NCBI GenBank assembly: GCA_012845835.1
Contig: JABAKD010000008.1
Coordinates: 1,413,058-1,477,057, forward strand
Length of the DNA: 64,000 nucleotides
From: Undaria pinnatifida
Lineage: Eukaryota > Sar > Phaeophyceae > Laminariales > Alariaceae
Direction of reading: 5' to 3'
The notes under the pieces are model-generated. The model saw only the letters and a program-made list of their open reading frames with translations. It had not been told where the DNA came from and ran no database searches. This document shows positions 22,600-33,457 of the stretch, piece after piece. Both the position numbers and the translations under genes were made by a program. Every line of letters starts with the position of its first letter. Position 1 is the stretch's first letter.

Positions 22600-22800
22600 C
22601 GACACTCATTCCCATGTTGGGTTCAGGAGCCCCGTCCTTCACAAAATACCAGTATGTTTTGCCAAAAAGTGGTACGCCTCTATCGTACCACGCGTCCATT
22701 CACAAAAAAGTTCATAGTTTAGCCAAAAAGTGGCACCTTATCGTGGCCTTGGCCCAAAGCAAAAATGATATCATACTCATACTCATACTCATACGGCAAC
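22600..22800 (+). repeat. Dispersed repeat family E and a short ATACTC microsatellite
   Basis: It contains 'GCCAAAAAGTGGTACGCCTC' followed by 'TATCGTACCACGCGTC'. The same words recur at 58790-59080 and 62110-62220. A (ACTCAT)n tract of four units lies at 22770-22794. The long open frame across 22521-23141 runs through this repeat and is not taken as a gene. Confidence 0.65.
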
Positions 22801-23457
22801 GCTATTGGGGAAAATGGCACTTTGTTGGTCAGACTGAGGAACCTAGTCAGTCAGAACTAATTCGATCGAAACGTGTAACTCTTACGGCAGCACGCGTCGG
22901 ACCGCAATCAAGTATCTACCTTACGCCCTTACGGAGGGACACGGCTCAAATTCGGAGAAGAAACGAGGAGAACAAGTACACCTCATCCAACGCAAAAACG
23001 CCTTCGGTATATCATTCTCACATGAAAAATAAAAAAACGACACTCCCCAGCAGTCCAGGTAAATCAAGAATCAAGTACCAGTACGCTAAAAACACCCGCA
23101 CCAACAGAGTACAACAGTACAGGACACCTAATAAGAAATAGGGTAGTAACGAGGCAGGCCGAGATAGGCAGGAGAACAAGAATTCCGGGCGTCGCTACAC
23201 GGAAGTTTATCTATAACGCACCTTCTCCCAAATAACAAACCCAGCCTGGGATAGTTTTTCGGTTTCTTCTTCGGTACCCTGTACTGTACATCTTGGCAGT
23301 GTTTCCGCCTGTAAATATAATAGACGCAGAATATCGTTCCCCGCGCGACCAACCCGGTAACCAAAATGGCGCGAGAGTCGCGCCCACGGCTCCAGGTCTA
23401 GTCGCGCAACCGCAGGTCTCTCGATGAGGTATCTCGTGATGGTGGTAACGAGTGATG

Positions 23458-23589
23458 CTACAAAACAACCCATACTCGACTCAAAAAGAGCCGCAATTTA
23501 AGCCCATGACGTCGAGAGCTGCGCTTGCGAAGGAGTGGAGTTCCCTGCTCATCTGCCAGCGAGTGCACGGCGCGAAGAGGGGCAAGAGG
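23458..23589 (-). CDS. Possible terminal exon of the membrane-anchored protein gene
   Basis: An acceptor (GCTGACCCAG) precedes 23589. The phase-0 frame reads PLAPLRAVHSLADEQGTPLL and continues to a TAG at 23460-23458. Its phase fits the exon at 25028-25165 upstream. It is assigned to that gene only because it is the next compatible exon on the strand. The arginine-rich centre and hydrophobic end (FLSRVWVVL) are unremarkable. Confidence 0.3.
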   Translation of the reverse strand, partial: PLAPLRAVHSLADEQGTPLLRKRSSRRHGLKLRLFLSRVWVVL

Positions 23590-25027
23590 CTGGGTCAGCA
23601 CGATTGGTCGCATCAAGGCATCCAGGATACACGCGCACGCTATTTTTGAAGAGTTGCACAAACAACAAATAATGTGTATAGGATATAGCTGACCGTAACT
23701 GACTACACGGACGGTGCACTATATCTCTTGGTGGGCTACACGAAGACAACATAATATAGGGCGGTATCGGTTGATGGTTGGTTTGCTCTGTGTGCCTTCC
23801 AAGAATGGTCCTGGTGTCTCTCCTTCGCGAGTTACTGATGAAGGCGGTTGTAGATATACATGACAGGACACGGCAGGAAAGGACCAAAGTGAAGTATGCT
23901 TCGACTACCGCTGTAGCCTTCGCGACTGCTACAGCTACTACGAGTATGCACCAGCACCTCAGTTACACCGAGTTAGTTCATCAGTGAACGTCCCCTTCTA
24001 CCTCTTACGCTGCTATTAAGTACCAGGATACAAACGAAGTGCCCACCGAAAAAAACGAAAATCCCTCTCTTCAGGCGTGCCAATGAAGTACTTGGATGTC
24101 AGCTTCACTAGTACACATGTTCCTAAAAGTATCAAGGTAGCGCCAGTCTCACTATGCACAGAAATTTGGATTACGCATCAAGTTGCAGTGCAGTGGGTCT
24201 ACGTGGCGGAGTGCAAAGAGGGATTGATTTGTGTTCCCCCTGTTTACTCATTGGTAAAAAAAAATAAGGAGGTTTCCGATCGGTGGAAATACATCTGGAA
24301 AACGTTATATTTTCAATTATTAACTCACCTGATCCTTGTAGTCGACATAAAACGCACATGTAAAACGTCAAGAAAAGTATCTACCAGGTATACCATCAAA
24401 AAGCACGCGTGCTAAGATAGAGGTTCACGAACCATTGTTATTTTTTCCTTCAAGGTTCCTCCATTTGGGAGCTCAAGACCCCTCTCAAAAAACTAATTTG
24501 GGAGAGAAAAAAACTGCTAGTACTGGGCGAAAAACCCCATGGCCTGTAGATACACAACGATAATCAGGCAAAAAAAATGTCCTACGAGTATTATTTATTT
24601 TTTTTCCCATGATTTTGGGTCAAGGAGCGGGCCCCGTCGTTCAGAAAACGTTTCACACAGAAACTGCTACCTCCATCGTAGCCCGCGTCAATGCCTAGTT
24701 AGGACCAAGAGAACGTTGTCGCGGGGACAGGGGTTACGTAACCCAGCATGTCAACTATGCACTGCTGTTGTGTACCTGGTGTGTTATTTCGGCATTTTTT
24801 AACGCAGTTAATCGAAGAGCGTCAATCTATCAAACGGTTCAAAACTATGACTTTTTTAGAAAACTTGTTAACAGTCTTGCATTCCTGTAGGTATATTTAC
24901 ACATCTTTCGCTTTTTTTTAGTTTTGAGGAGCACAATGACGTCGACAAATTACCGTACAGGCATGATAGCGGGAAAATACGTATGACAGCGGCAGCGCAA
25001 GTCCGGGTGTCACGAGCGGAAACTTAC
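23590..25027. other. Intronic or intergenic, no supported gene
   Basis: If the exons at 25028-25165 and 23458-23589 belong together, this is an intron. It contains a weak copy of the repeat words seen at 22280-22390 around 24530-24680 and no other structure I can support. Confidence 0.4.
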
Positions 25028-25165
25028 AGTGTGGAAATCGTTCGCAATCGTCTCCCCTATTGCCCCGATGACCTCGGCCGTGGAATCCCAAGCGAATCGC
25101 CAGGCACCTTCGACCCTCTCCACGGGCTTCACAAGGACCTCCTTTGCACAGTTGCCGAGACCCAC
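25028..25165 (-). CDS. Internal exon, unknown protein (VGLGNCAKEV exon)
   Basis: The acceptor GGCCTCGTCGCAG precedes 25165 and a strong donor, GTAAGT, follows 25028. The 46 codons in between are open in phase 0-0 and read VGLGNCAKEVLVKPVERVEG, then AWRFAWDSTAEVIGAIGETI and ANDFHT. The exon follows naturally on the one at 27496-27633, which ends DTCWFK in the same phase. I do not recognise the protein; the segment looks helical and soluble. Confidence 0.65.
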
Positions 25166-25364
25166 CTGCGACGAGGCCAGCACAAGTCGGAATCATGGAC
25201 AAACCAAACATATTAGCTCCACAGCTGTCAAACTTTGGTAGCGCTGAAAACGGAATCTAGCACCACCAGGATTGATATCAAGATACCGGTAGACCGATCA
25301 ACAATATAGTAGTATTTTATTGTGTCTTCATAAAGTCACCTTGTTGACCCCGGTATTACACTGG

Positions 25365-25600
25365 CTAGCAGTAAGGGGATTTACCGACCTATATCCTTCA
25401 TGATGACACACACCACGTAGCACGCGCGATCGCAGCATTACAGAGCTTGCAGACATGAATTTCGACAAATCCGCGATTTCACAGATGAAATGCTTGTTTG
25501 CTTTGTTATAACAACATGTTACGCAGCTCGCAAACATAAATTTCGAGGAAATGATCAGCCTGACAGCTGAGGTGTCCTTGTTTTTTTCATGTTATACATA
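25365..25600 (-). repeat. Dispersed repeat family B, copy
   Basis: It carries 'CTATATCCTTCATGATGACA', 'CACGCGCGATCGCAGCATTA', 'GAGCTTGCAGACATGAATTT' and 'CAGCTGAGGTGTC'. Related copies lie at 31985-32205, 50690-50930, 54475-54705 and, shortened, 35565-35650 and 38880-39000. Confidence 0.65.
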
Positions 25601-26714
25601 CGTGTCAGTGACGTTCATCTAACGCCAGCGCGCCTTCAACGACACATATTGCCCTTTCAGTAATCGAGCATTCAAGACGAGAGACGTGGCTGCGACAACG
25701 CCCGCTCGCGCACCGCTCCAATGAAAAAATGCAAAACAATACTACAACTGCAAAGCTTATCCCACAATAATCCCAGTTAGTTACTGTGTCCCCAAACACA
25801 TGGGCGCAGTTCCAACGAAGCTTAACATGGGGACGATATCCGGTTCGACTCGCGTCTGTAGCAACTTCTCTTCCGTGTCTGAGTACCATGGAGTACATGC
25901 CAGGCTTGGGTTCCATCAGACACGGTTGATCGCTCACAACGAGTGTACGAGGGGAGGCAGGAGGAATCTCTGGTATCTCATTTCGCCCCCCATTCGACGG
26001 ATGCTTCTGGTGACGATACCTCCTTGCAATCCTAGAAGTGCAGCACTGCAAGCCACACACCTATCATTATCAGGGTTTTATAGTGTTAGAGGGTGAAAGG
26101 CGTTGTCGGACCAACCCCAATAGACCGCACCTACCTCCATCTTGATTGGTCAACCCTAATCCCACCCCACACCCTGATCCCACCCACTCTCATTTCGGGG
26201 ATGGCTAGGTCAGGGCTTAGGCTTCTGTTGGGTCGGGACGTGATGCCGCCCGGAGACGGTGAGAGCCTACAATAAGGGTGAATCGTAATCGTGTGGCTTG
26301 CAACTAGGTCCTACAGCAGTAGCTCGTCGTCAATCACTCCTTGTCCACGGGACAATGTCACGGAACAGCAAACAGTCGTGGAATACGGACGTCCACAATC
26401 TACAGGCTATGACGATATGGCGGTATGAAGAAAAAAAAAAAAAAACTCCGATAACTTCATAGGCCATGGACAATAGTACACAAAAATACACGAAACATTG
26501 CAAATACCCATGAAACCTCGGCGAACACGTGTGACCACAATATCCACCCGACGGCAGGTCGACAACCTGCGGCCCTGCGGTCCACATCAAACATCTCAAA
26601 TAATGGGCCGGCCTCAGCTCTCGCGGGGCATCCGAGGAGTTGCGTATGGCTCGATGCTCTCGACCATGCGGTAAAAACGACGTCAGAGTGTCATCAACGG
26701 GTGGATACAATATT
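25601..26714. other. Intron-like stretch without a firm gene
   Basis: A minus-strand open stretch around 25794-25930 (DQPCLMEPKPGMYSMV and onward) ends near a GTAACT donor-like site and could be an exon, but its acceptor is ambiguous. The plus strand shows nothing recognisable. A run of about fifteen A lies at 26430-26445. Confidence 0.3.
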
Positions 26715-26978
26715 GATATTACTAAACCCTAAGGGTAAACGAACACAAGAAATATCAGGAATCGTGAGAAAAAAACAAGGTGAAAAATTCACGAATCGTG
26801 AAAATTGTCCGGAATCCTGACTGTCAACAGTTTTCAAAGATTCGATAAAAATCAAACGTCAGAATTCCTGACAAAAAAAAACATTATCGTACCCATAACT
26901 TCAAAATGTCAGGAATTGTGATATTGTGTGAGGAATCGTGTGTGTGTTTTTGCGTTCGTTAGGAACGACCCTCGTTAT
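26715..26978. mobile_element. MITE with terminal inverted repeats (family C)
   Basis: The left end reads 'GGGTAAACGAACACAAGAAA' then 'TATCAGGAATCGTGA'. The right end, in inverse, reads 'AACGAGGGTCGTTCCTAACG'. Inside are several copies of a 15-base near-palindrome built from TCAGGA and TCCTGA. The copy at 54196-54452 has the same ends and interior. No coding capacity is present. Confidence 0.8.
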
Positions 26979-27039
26979 AGTCTTGTTATAGTAGTAGTAA
27001 TTGTAGGTTGTGAGCTGGCTGAACTTGACGGTGAATCAC

Positions 27040-27495
27040 AAGTTACTACTCGGGTGGTGGAGTAAAAGTCAACCAACTGACGTAAATGCCTTATCAATAA
27101 ACAATAAAAACCACACGGCGAGCGACATAAGCGCGAAATTCGACGCAAATCGACGAGGGTACACAGCTGAAAAGTGGGAATGACGAGCCCTATGCGCGAC
27201 AAAAATGAAGTCAAGTACCGGGGGGAAAAGGGAAGACATCTATGACCACGGCTTGTCTAAAAGGTCGCTGAGGGCAAAATCTTTTACGGGATGAGCTGGA
27301 GAGTAAAAGCCACTATATAATAAAATAAAATAAAACACGGCGAGCGACACATGCGCCAGTCCGATGCAAAGAGGCAGAACTCCTCAGAACTAAATGTGAA
27401 TACTTGTAACCGTGCTGTAATAACCAGCCAACTATAACTAGTCCGCTACTTACTCGTTGTATAGTCCGCAAGCTCAGACCCTCTAAAATACCAAC
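27040..27495. repeat. Dispersed repeat family D, interrupted copy
   Basis: The left part (27040-27140) has 'GGGTGGTGGAGTAAAAGTCA' and 'ACACGGCGAGCGACATAAGC'. The right part (27297-27495) has 'ACACGGCGAGCGACACATGC', 'GAGGCAGAACTCCTCAG' and 'GACCCTCTAAAATACC'. Between them lies a segment with 'TATGACCACGGCTTGTC', related to the repeat at 41110-41330. The right end of the element touches the splice donor of the exon at 27496-27633. Confidence 0.7.
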
Positions 27496-27633
27496 CTTGA
27501 ACCAGCAGGTGTCGACAAGGTCGCTCCCCGGGCAGGAATCGTAAGGCATGCGGAGAGCCACCTGAGACTCGCATGTCTTGGCAGCCGCGCTCTCTAGCTC
27601 GGCGATCTTTGCTTGCAGGGATGACTGCTCCGC
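27496..27633 (-). CDS. Internal exon, coiled-coil start and cysteine-rich end
   Basis: The acceptor GTTATCGCAG precedes 27633 and the donor GTTGGT follows 27496. The 46 codons, phase 0-0, begin with a heptad-like run, AEQSSLQAKIAELESAAAKT, and end CESQVALRMPYDSCPGSDLV, DTCWFK. The first half suits a short coiled coil and the second half has three cysteines within 24 residues. A decayed duplicate of the exon lies at 27862-27914. The exon is placed in the same gene as 25028-25165 and the membrane exon at 33.6 kb by strand and phase only. Confidence 0.62.
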
Positions 27634-27754
27634 CTGCGATAACGTCAAGGTGAACGTCAACGAAAGCGTCAACCTGTAGCTTTCGGCGCTCAGCACCAAG
27701 AAGCGCCGTCGAGCCCTTTCTTATCCTACTTGGGACATGAGAAGGGGGAAACGA

Positions 27755-28290
27755 CGAAATTAATCGATGGATACAGCGTCAACCACTCGAAGAAAAGCGA
27801 ACTACTGGCTTGTGGGGCGGGTGGTGTGCGTTTCGGGTTACAACCCAAGGAGTAGCAGGCGCACTCTCTACGAAGCTCGGCGGTCTTTGCTTACAGCAGA
27901 GACGATTGCTCTGCCTGCGTGAACATCAACGTGAATGTAAACGTGAGCATGCGGCGTTCGGCACCCAGCACCAAGCAACGCCGTCGACGCTTTCGGTAGC
28001 CCTTTGGCCACGGCAGAAATGGTCCCACACTAGGTAAACAGAGTGTGGCTCCAAAAAGTAGTAAAGCCCTTTAGAACTGCACCCACGGCTTGGTGGACTA
28101 ACTAGTTGGAACTAGCGCCGGAAAAAATTCTGCGGTTAAGCTAAGACTGACGGGGGGGGAAGACGATCAGATCACCAACTGTACGGCATCGACCACACGA
28201 AGCAAAGCGGGTTGCTTGCTGGCTGGCTTAGGGGGTGGTTAGTTTACGTTTCGAATCCAAGGAGTCTTAGGCGACGCGCACACAGCGTGC
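27755..28290. repeat. Two copies of dispersed repeat family F
   Basis: Words 'CAGCGTCAACCACTCGAAG' near 27776 and 'GGCATCGACCACACGAAGCA' near 28187 are each followed by a GGCTT and GGGTGGT block and 'CCAAGGAGT'. A third copy is at 61045-61150 ('GCATCGACCGCACGAAGCAA'). Confidence 0.6.
27862..27914 (-). pseudogene. Decayed duplicate of the coiled-coil exon
   Basis: The acceptor TTCACGCAG precedes 27914, and the sequence AEQSSLL, stop, AKTAELR mirrors the start of the exon at 27633. The preceding intron is also duplicated (CGTTGATGTTCACGCAG against CGTTGACGTTCACC), as are bases further upstream. An in-frame TAA makes it useless as an exon. Confidence 0.65.
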
Positions 28291-28540
28291 CACTATTCAC
28301 CATTCAGTGCCCCCACGCTATTGTAGACGGCTGACAAGCACACACATCTCGACTGAGTTGTGTTGATCGCGTTTTTTGGGGTCCCACATTGGATGTAATT
28401 TATTGTAACAATGACAGGTTATCTGAGTCAGGGGCACAAAGAGCAAAGACAGTATAAACATATATAAAATCATTCCTTGAATATAGAGCCATTCCTTGGT
28501 GTCATGGACTTTGGTCCGGAGTTTTTTGTCTCGGACTAAG

Positions 28541-28720
28541 TATGCGATTCGCGGAACTGGAATTCTCGGTCGAATATGGCTTGGTTCGAGCGCCGCCTTC
28601 GGGGGGCGGCTCCAACGCCCCTCGCCCTGCCGTGTCCGTTCCGCACATCGACGTGAACGCGGACGGGCGCCGAGCGAGACGAGCGAGCGTCGAGGAGGAA
28701 TTTTGGAAATATTGTTGAAT
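28541..28720. other. G+C-rich patch of unknown nature
   Basis: Bases around 28585-28700 are markedly richer in G+C and CpG than their surroundings (for example 'GCGGACGGGCGCCGAGCGAG'). A plus-strand open frame of 81 codons covers it, but I recognise no protein. It could be a promoter-proximal exon or foreign insertion. Confidence 0.35.
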
Positions 28721-28801
28721 CTTAATGGCTGCAACGCCTGAATGATTTACAAAATTGGCATCATTTCCAAACGGTACGTGATAATGTTTGGAATTTTGCG
28801 T

Positions 28802-29025
28802 ACCAGGTGAGAACAGCAGTATGTACGACGAGCATGAACGCCAACTGACGGCATTGGCAAACACACAACATCAGGTGCATGCAGCAGCAGTAGCCGAAGG
28901 GCGAAACTTCTAGCACATATTGCAGCAACTAGTAGCAACCAGAACCACAGCAGATAGCTCAAAGTGCAGTACGAGTGCAGTTGGCAAGTTTAGTCGTACA
29001 CGCATCACTCTGCCCAATAGTCTAA
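28802..29025 (+). repeat. Direct repeat, copy 1 (starts at a GTGAG site)
   Basis: It begins 'GTGAGAACAGCAGTATGTAC' right after TACCAG and runs through 'CCGAAGGGCGAAACTTCTAG' to 'GTACACGCATCACTCTG'. Copy 2 is at 29271-29475. Confidence 0.85.
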
Positions 29026-29270
29026 ATATAACAGCATCTCAAGCAGGTAGAAGAGCCGTCTCTTCGGCCTTTGGCCTTGGCTTTAGCACGGCCGCTGACA
29101 CTCCAGGCAGCCTCTGCTGTAGGCATGAACGAGTGCGGTTGATTCGCAGCAAACTATCCCGCTGTGCTCGCCTCTATGTGGCCATTGTCCATGCCATTTC
29201 ATGTCACCTCCCTTCTGTTTTGAGCTCGTCGTCGTGCCGTCGAGGTACGAGGAAACCCGTACGTACTGGG

Positions 29271-29475
29271 TGAGAACAGCAGTATGTACGACGAGCATGA
29301 ACGCCAACTGACAACATTGGCAAACACACAACATCAGGTGCAGCAGCAGTAGCCGAAGGGCGAAACTTCTAGCACATACAGCAGCAACTAGTAGCAACCA
29401 GAACCACAGCAGATGGCTCAAAGTGCAGTACGAGTGCCGTTGGCAAGTTTAGTCGTACACGCATCACTCTGTCCA
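29271..29475 (+). repeat. Direct repeat, copy 2 (starts at a GTGAG site)
   Basis: It begins with the same twenty bases, after TACTGG, and follows copy 1 with few differences, mainly a CAT-GCA length change near 29340. The bases between the copies contain plus-strand open stretches (RRAVSSAFGLGFSTAADTPG) that I cannot assign. Confidence 0.85.
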
Positions 29476-30139
29476 ATATATAACAACCGTTTTATGTTCA
29501 TATTGATGGAGAAAAAAATACCAGGTCGTATTACATTTATTTCCTGTAAGAATGATACGTCGTACTAGCGGACGTTCTGATTCTGGTGCCGTGAGACCGT
29601 CGAGCACACCGCATGTTTTACCCAAACAAGAGCCAACAAGAGGCAGCGCACAGGGGCCCCCAAGACAGAGACACGTGACAACCACGGCCAGCTGTCGGTC
29701 GCGTAATTGTCCGGTGGTCCGTGCTTCGGTGGGTGTATCGGAAGTCGTTCGTAGTACTGCTGTAGATCGTCGAAAAACCACGTGGCATCGTGCTGGTGGC
29801 AAGACTCGCCAGTAGACCCCCCAAAATTTATTCACCTTTTCTTTTCCTTGGCCCCATGCACCCATTTATTTCTTTTCCTTTCTCTTCTTTGTTTGTTTCT
29901 TTTTCCAATTGACTTGCGTCTGTTGTGCGCATGCGTAGTGATAGATACCACGTGTAATATATACGTGGTAGTCTTTCTTGGTTGGCAAGCGGTATAGTCG
30001 GTTTTCCCAGGCGCGAGTAATGAGACGTATGCACCGGTATGGACCTGGCACATCGTAGACTGACTCCCGATTTCACTTTTATATGTTTCTGGTGGAGGCA
30101 TGAATTGCGTCAGCTGTGATTTATGCGTGTACCACCTTT

Positions 30140-30250
30140 GGTTTGTGTTTTTCCCCTAGGGTATTCCTCAGCTCCAGAGTGACTGGAGCCTGTCCTGTGA
30201 CCACGGACTTGATTATGCGAGTTAATGTGAGAACGACAACAACAACAACT
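30140..30250. repeat. Dispersed repeat (pair with 21250-21365)
   Basis: It shares the word order described for 21250-21365, ending in 'GTGAGAACGACAACAACAAC'. It adjoins the decayed coding fragment at 30270-30530. Confidence 0.6.
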
Positions 30251-30269
30251 GAAATATTGCCTGTTTCTT

Positions 30270-30530
30270 GACCTTTCAGCTACTTCCTGCAAACTTGGTT
30301 TTTCTGCCAACACGATTTTGAAGTTTTTCGCGATTTTTTCTTCCTTTTCGTCTAGTGAGTTGAACTTCCTACTGCCGCTAATTGCCGCCTGACAGCTGTG
30401 CATTAGTTGCGGAACGGTCCAGCTTTAGCTTTTCTTTGATTCGCACCATTTGTTTTGTACTTGACGAAGCTTCAGCGGCTGAGATCTGGGCTTGGCTCAT
30501 CAGCTCGACACTGCCCAGCACCCCATCGCA
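30270..30530 (-). pseudogene. Decayed coding fragment, lysine/glutamate-rich
   Basis: Two minus-strand frames read continuously across a frameshift near 30395: first QAQISAAEASSSTKQMVRIK and EKLKLDRSATNAQLSG, then SRKFNSLDEKEEKIAKNFKI and VLAEKPSLQEVAERSRNR. The composition is clearly protein-like and helical, but the frame is broken and I know no family. Shared sequence with 21.25 kb next to it suggests part of a transposon. Confidence 0.4.
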
Positions 30531-30814
30531 GCGCTATAGCTTACAGCAACGAAGCGCCGTGCAGTGCCCTGCGATGCCCTGCGGCTCAGCTCAGCAGCGC
30601 ACCGCTAGCTCAGCAGAGCGACGCGCTATGCTTTGCCGTGCTCTGCCATCGCGGTCGTTCGTTATTCATGATATCTAAAACTCCGCGTACGCTGATATTT
30701 AGGTATTTGGCGCTTTATTCTATACATATCGCGTCAACCATCGTAATATCATACAATATGGGGGAGGGAATGTAATCTCTATGCAAAGATCCTGTTTTTT
30801 TATAATCATTTGTC

Positions 30815-31170
30815 AGCCGGCCGTCCCGGTGGTCTATTAATAATAGTGGTTTTACCCTCGAATATTACTAACGTTTGGTTGTCCTTGAGTTTGACACCCA
30901 CCACGATGAGATTTGACTTTATTTGCAAAAATGCAAAAAACAAAAACAGGCATCAATCAACTGCTGAGAGCGCCTAGCAGCGTGGGTTGGTTCGACGCGA
31001 GTCGACGAGGGAAGAAAATGCTAGATTCTCCTGGCGGTAAAAATGAAAGCACGTGCCGAAGTGGGGAGGGAGGAGGAGGGCCCGCTATTGACCCCGGATC
31101 TGAGTTACTACTGGGAGGGAGCGCGAGAGTGGTGCGGGGATAATTAATGGGATGAAGAAAAAAAATGTTG
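30815..31170 (+). mobile_element. Full-length tRNA-derived SINE
   Basis: The head starts 'GCCGGCCGTCCCGGTGGTCT' and includes a B-box-like 'GAGTTTGACACC'. The body has 'CTGAGAGCGCCTAGCAGCGT' and 'CGCGAGTCGACGAGGGAAGA'. The tail is 'CCCCGGATCTGAGTTACTAC' through 'AATTAATGGGATGAAG' and an A-rich end. The copy at 45268-45648 aligns over its whole length in the opposite orientation, and 5925-6136 is a truncated copy. The tail matches the LINE tail at 58390-58490. Confidence 0.82.
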
Positions 31171-31984
31171 CAAAGGTATATTATTATTACTACCAGTAAA
31201 TAATGTGCCAGTCTCTAGGAAATACGCACGGCACTATCAGCAGTCGTCATGGTAGAGACACTCCGGATATTATGCATTGAGGGGACGCGTCCAATTTCGA
31301 CAACGTGAAAGCCCCCACGAAGAAAAGACAGCAGACACACATATCCCGCCTTCCCGAGAAAAAACAGAGAAGAAGCGCTACGCCAACCTCCCGTACGAGC
31401 AAAGCCACCCCCGCACCAATCTTAGACAACGCCGCCTCAACGAGAGATCGCCCTCCTCTTCTACGTTTTCCTCCTCGCCCGCGACCACGCAGACCAATCA
31501 ATGCGACAGCCTTCACGTAACAAACAAAGCAATCTTCTTCCAAAACCTCGCCGGCTGACATGTCCTCATGTCGACGTTTGATGCAAACCGACTTTGCATC
31601 CTGTCGACTTCGAACCTCCATTGCCACGGGGACAGCAGTGCAGTCTCTTCATTAATGCCAAGGCCTCTTTTGTTTCGCCTAGAGGCGACGCAGGTTCTCA
31701 ATAATACTCTTTTCGGTATTTTTGTTTGATAGACGCCAACTTTTACTTGACGGCGCATTTAATAGTGTGTTTCGCCTATCCTTGCCTTCTTTATTGTATA
31801 ATATTACGTTTTTTCTTTTGTCAAAGCATGACTTTCAGAATCCCATGTTCGTATGAAACTCTTGGCATTACTTTAAAGTTCAATGCATGCCAAATCGGAC
31901 AGCTACACCTTAAGTGGTCGAAGTGCTGCCCTGCCCTACCCGAAGCATGGGCGCCGGCGAATGCCGGCGCCCATGCGGAGCCCT
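31171..31984. other. No firm gene
   Basis: Opposing open frames cover 31247-31627. The plus-strand one is basic and proline-rich (KAPTKKRQQTHISRLPEKKQ); the minus one is glycine-rich. Neither has splice sites or domains that decide between them. The rest is AT-rich with nothing to report. Confidence 0.35.
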
Positions 31985-32205
31985 TGTAACAATAAAAATA
32001 CACTCCAGCTGTGTTGTTCGAATATTTTGTCGAAACTCATCTTTGCAAGCTGTGTGTGATGCTCCGATCGCGCGTATTACGGGTTGTGTGTCCTCATTAA
32101 GGATATACGTCGGCGACTCCCCTTACAACTACAGTGTGGCTAGCAGGGTCAACAGGGTGATGTTAGGCAGTCTGTGCGCGGAAATTATAAAACCCGTTTC
32201 TGAGG
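31985..32205 (+). repeat. Dispersed repeat family B, copy
   Basis: It reads 'CTCCAGCTGTGTTGTTCGAA', 'AAACTCATCTTTGCAAGCTG', 'GATCGCGCGTATTACGG' and 'AGCAGGGTCAACAGGGTGAT'. It is the clearest match to the copy at 54475-54705, where the order is the same on the other strand. Confidence 0.75.
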
Positions 32206-32560
32206 GGTACAAAATCTGACAGCTGTGGAAGGAAATGCATCAGTTTATCAAGTGAATCCTGCAAGTCGAATGACCGGTGAGTGGAGGGCGGAGTTTTCAA
32301 GGGCGTGGGGGCATGGGTTTGACCAAGAGGGAGCTGGGGGGCGGGGGCGGGGGGGGGGGCGGCGGGGCAACTCAATTTGTGCGTGGAAACTATAAATCCT
32401 TCAAGGGGATAAATCTGACGGTTGTAGAAGGAATGCACCACTTTATCATGTGTATCCTGTAAGTCGTACAACCAGTGAGGAGAGGGCGGAGTGTTCGAGG
32501 GGGTGAGTCGGGGCGGGGGGGGGGGGGGGGGGCAAAAGGGTTTTCAACAGCTTTAGGTCG
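32172..32560 (+). repeat. Tandem duplication with long G runs
   Basis: Two units of about 200 bases share 'GTGCG.GGAAA.TATAAA', 'TCTGAC.G.TGT.GAAGGAA' and 'GGAGGGCGGAGT.TTC'. Each ends in a G-rich stretch (32338-32365 and 32510-32532, the latter with more than fifteen G in a row). Confidence 0.7.
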
Positions 32561-33085
32561 CATAGATGTAGGGTTTTGCTACACGGGTGGTGCTAGGTCT
32601 AGGCGATGGTGCGGGTGGTGGGGAAGGAGGGGGCGTTTGGGGGGGAGGGGGGGGATTGGAGCAGCGGCATGGATGGCTCTAGAAAGAAAATGAGGTGATT
32701 TCGATGTTAGGTGGGGCGTTTGAGCAAGAGGGAACGGGGGAAAAATAAAAAAGGAAAAAGAGCAAAGAGATATCAGGTGAAGAGTAAGGATGCCTGTGTA
32801 CCAGGTCCAACTCGTTTTTCTCCCATGTAAGTTGTCTGGTATGTTTTGCTTTCGTATTCAATACGTTCGGCATTGCAAGGTCAAATGATCTTGTTTTATT
32901 TGCATGCATATTCTGCCTCGTAGTTCGTAACCACGGAACTTGCTTCTGTCTCGTAGGTTTGTGACCACAGAGCTTGCGATCTGAGGCGAGGCATCGGCAC
33001 GGACACTGTGTGCGCTAGAAGTAGATGGGTGCATATAATAGTTTTCACGTGCAAGAACGCAAACGTGGCAAGTACCGGTACGTAC

Positions 33086-33180
33086 TGAGTTTGACGCGCA
33101 CGGGTGGTTGGCCGAAGCCTTGCCAAAAGCGCTCATTTTGCAACTCGAGCTGGCCGGAAGAGCGTCCGACGCCCTCGATC
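33086..33180 (-). CDS. Membrane-anchored protein, exon 3
   Basis: The acceptor GTTTACCCCTAG precedes 33180 and a GTACGT donor follows 33086. With one base completing an arginine codon from the previous exon, the frame reads IEGVGRSSGQLELQNERFWQ and then GFGQPPVRVKL, ending one base into a codon. The phase match with 33458-33537 supports the join. The following exon, which should start with two bases and end in phase 0, was not found between here and 27.6 kb. Confidence 0.5.
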
Positions 33181-33457
33181 CTAGGGGTAAACATGAGCAC
33201 GATTGACGCAACGGAGCTCACGAGTACAGCATGGCAGGATCTGGTGCGATTTTACCGCCGTACGCTAACCGTCTTATATAGGCCCTACTGCGAACCGCCG
33301 GTGTATCAGTATCTCAATTTCTTATCAGAGGGCCGGTACTACTGGTGTAAGCTACGACCAGTATACATGTGCGCGTGTAGCTGGTAGTATGGAAAATAGC
33401 GATGGTGCGAATCTCATCAGATCGAGCTCTCTGGACCCGTCGGCAAAGTGGCATCAC

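Noticed and set aside
22521-23141. 206-codon open frame on the plus strand
   Set aside because: It runs through dispersed repeat family E and an ACTCAT microsatellite, has biased composition and no motif or splice context.
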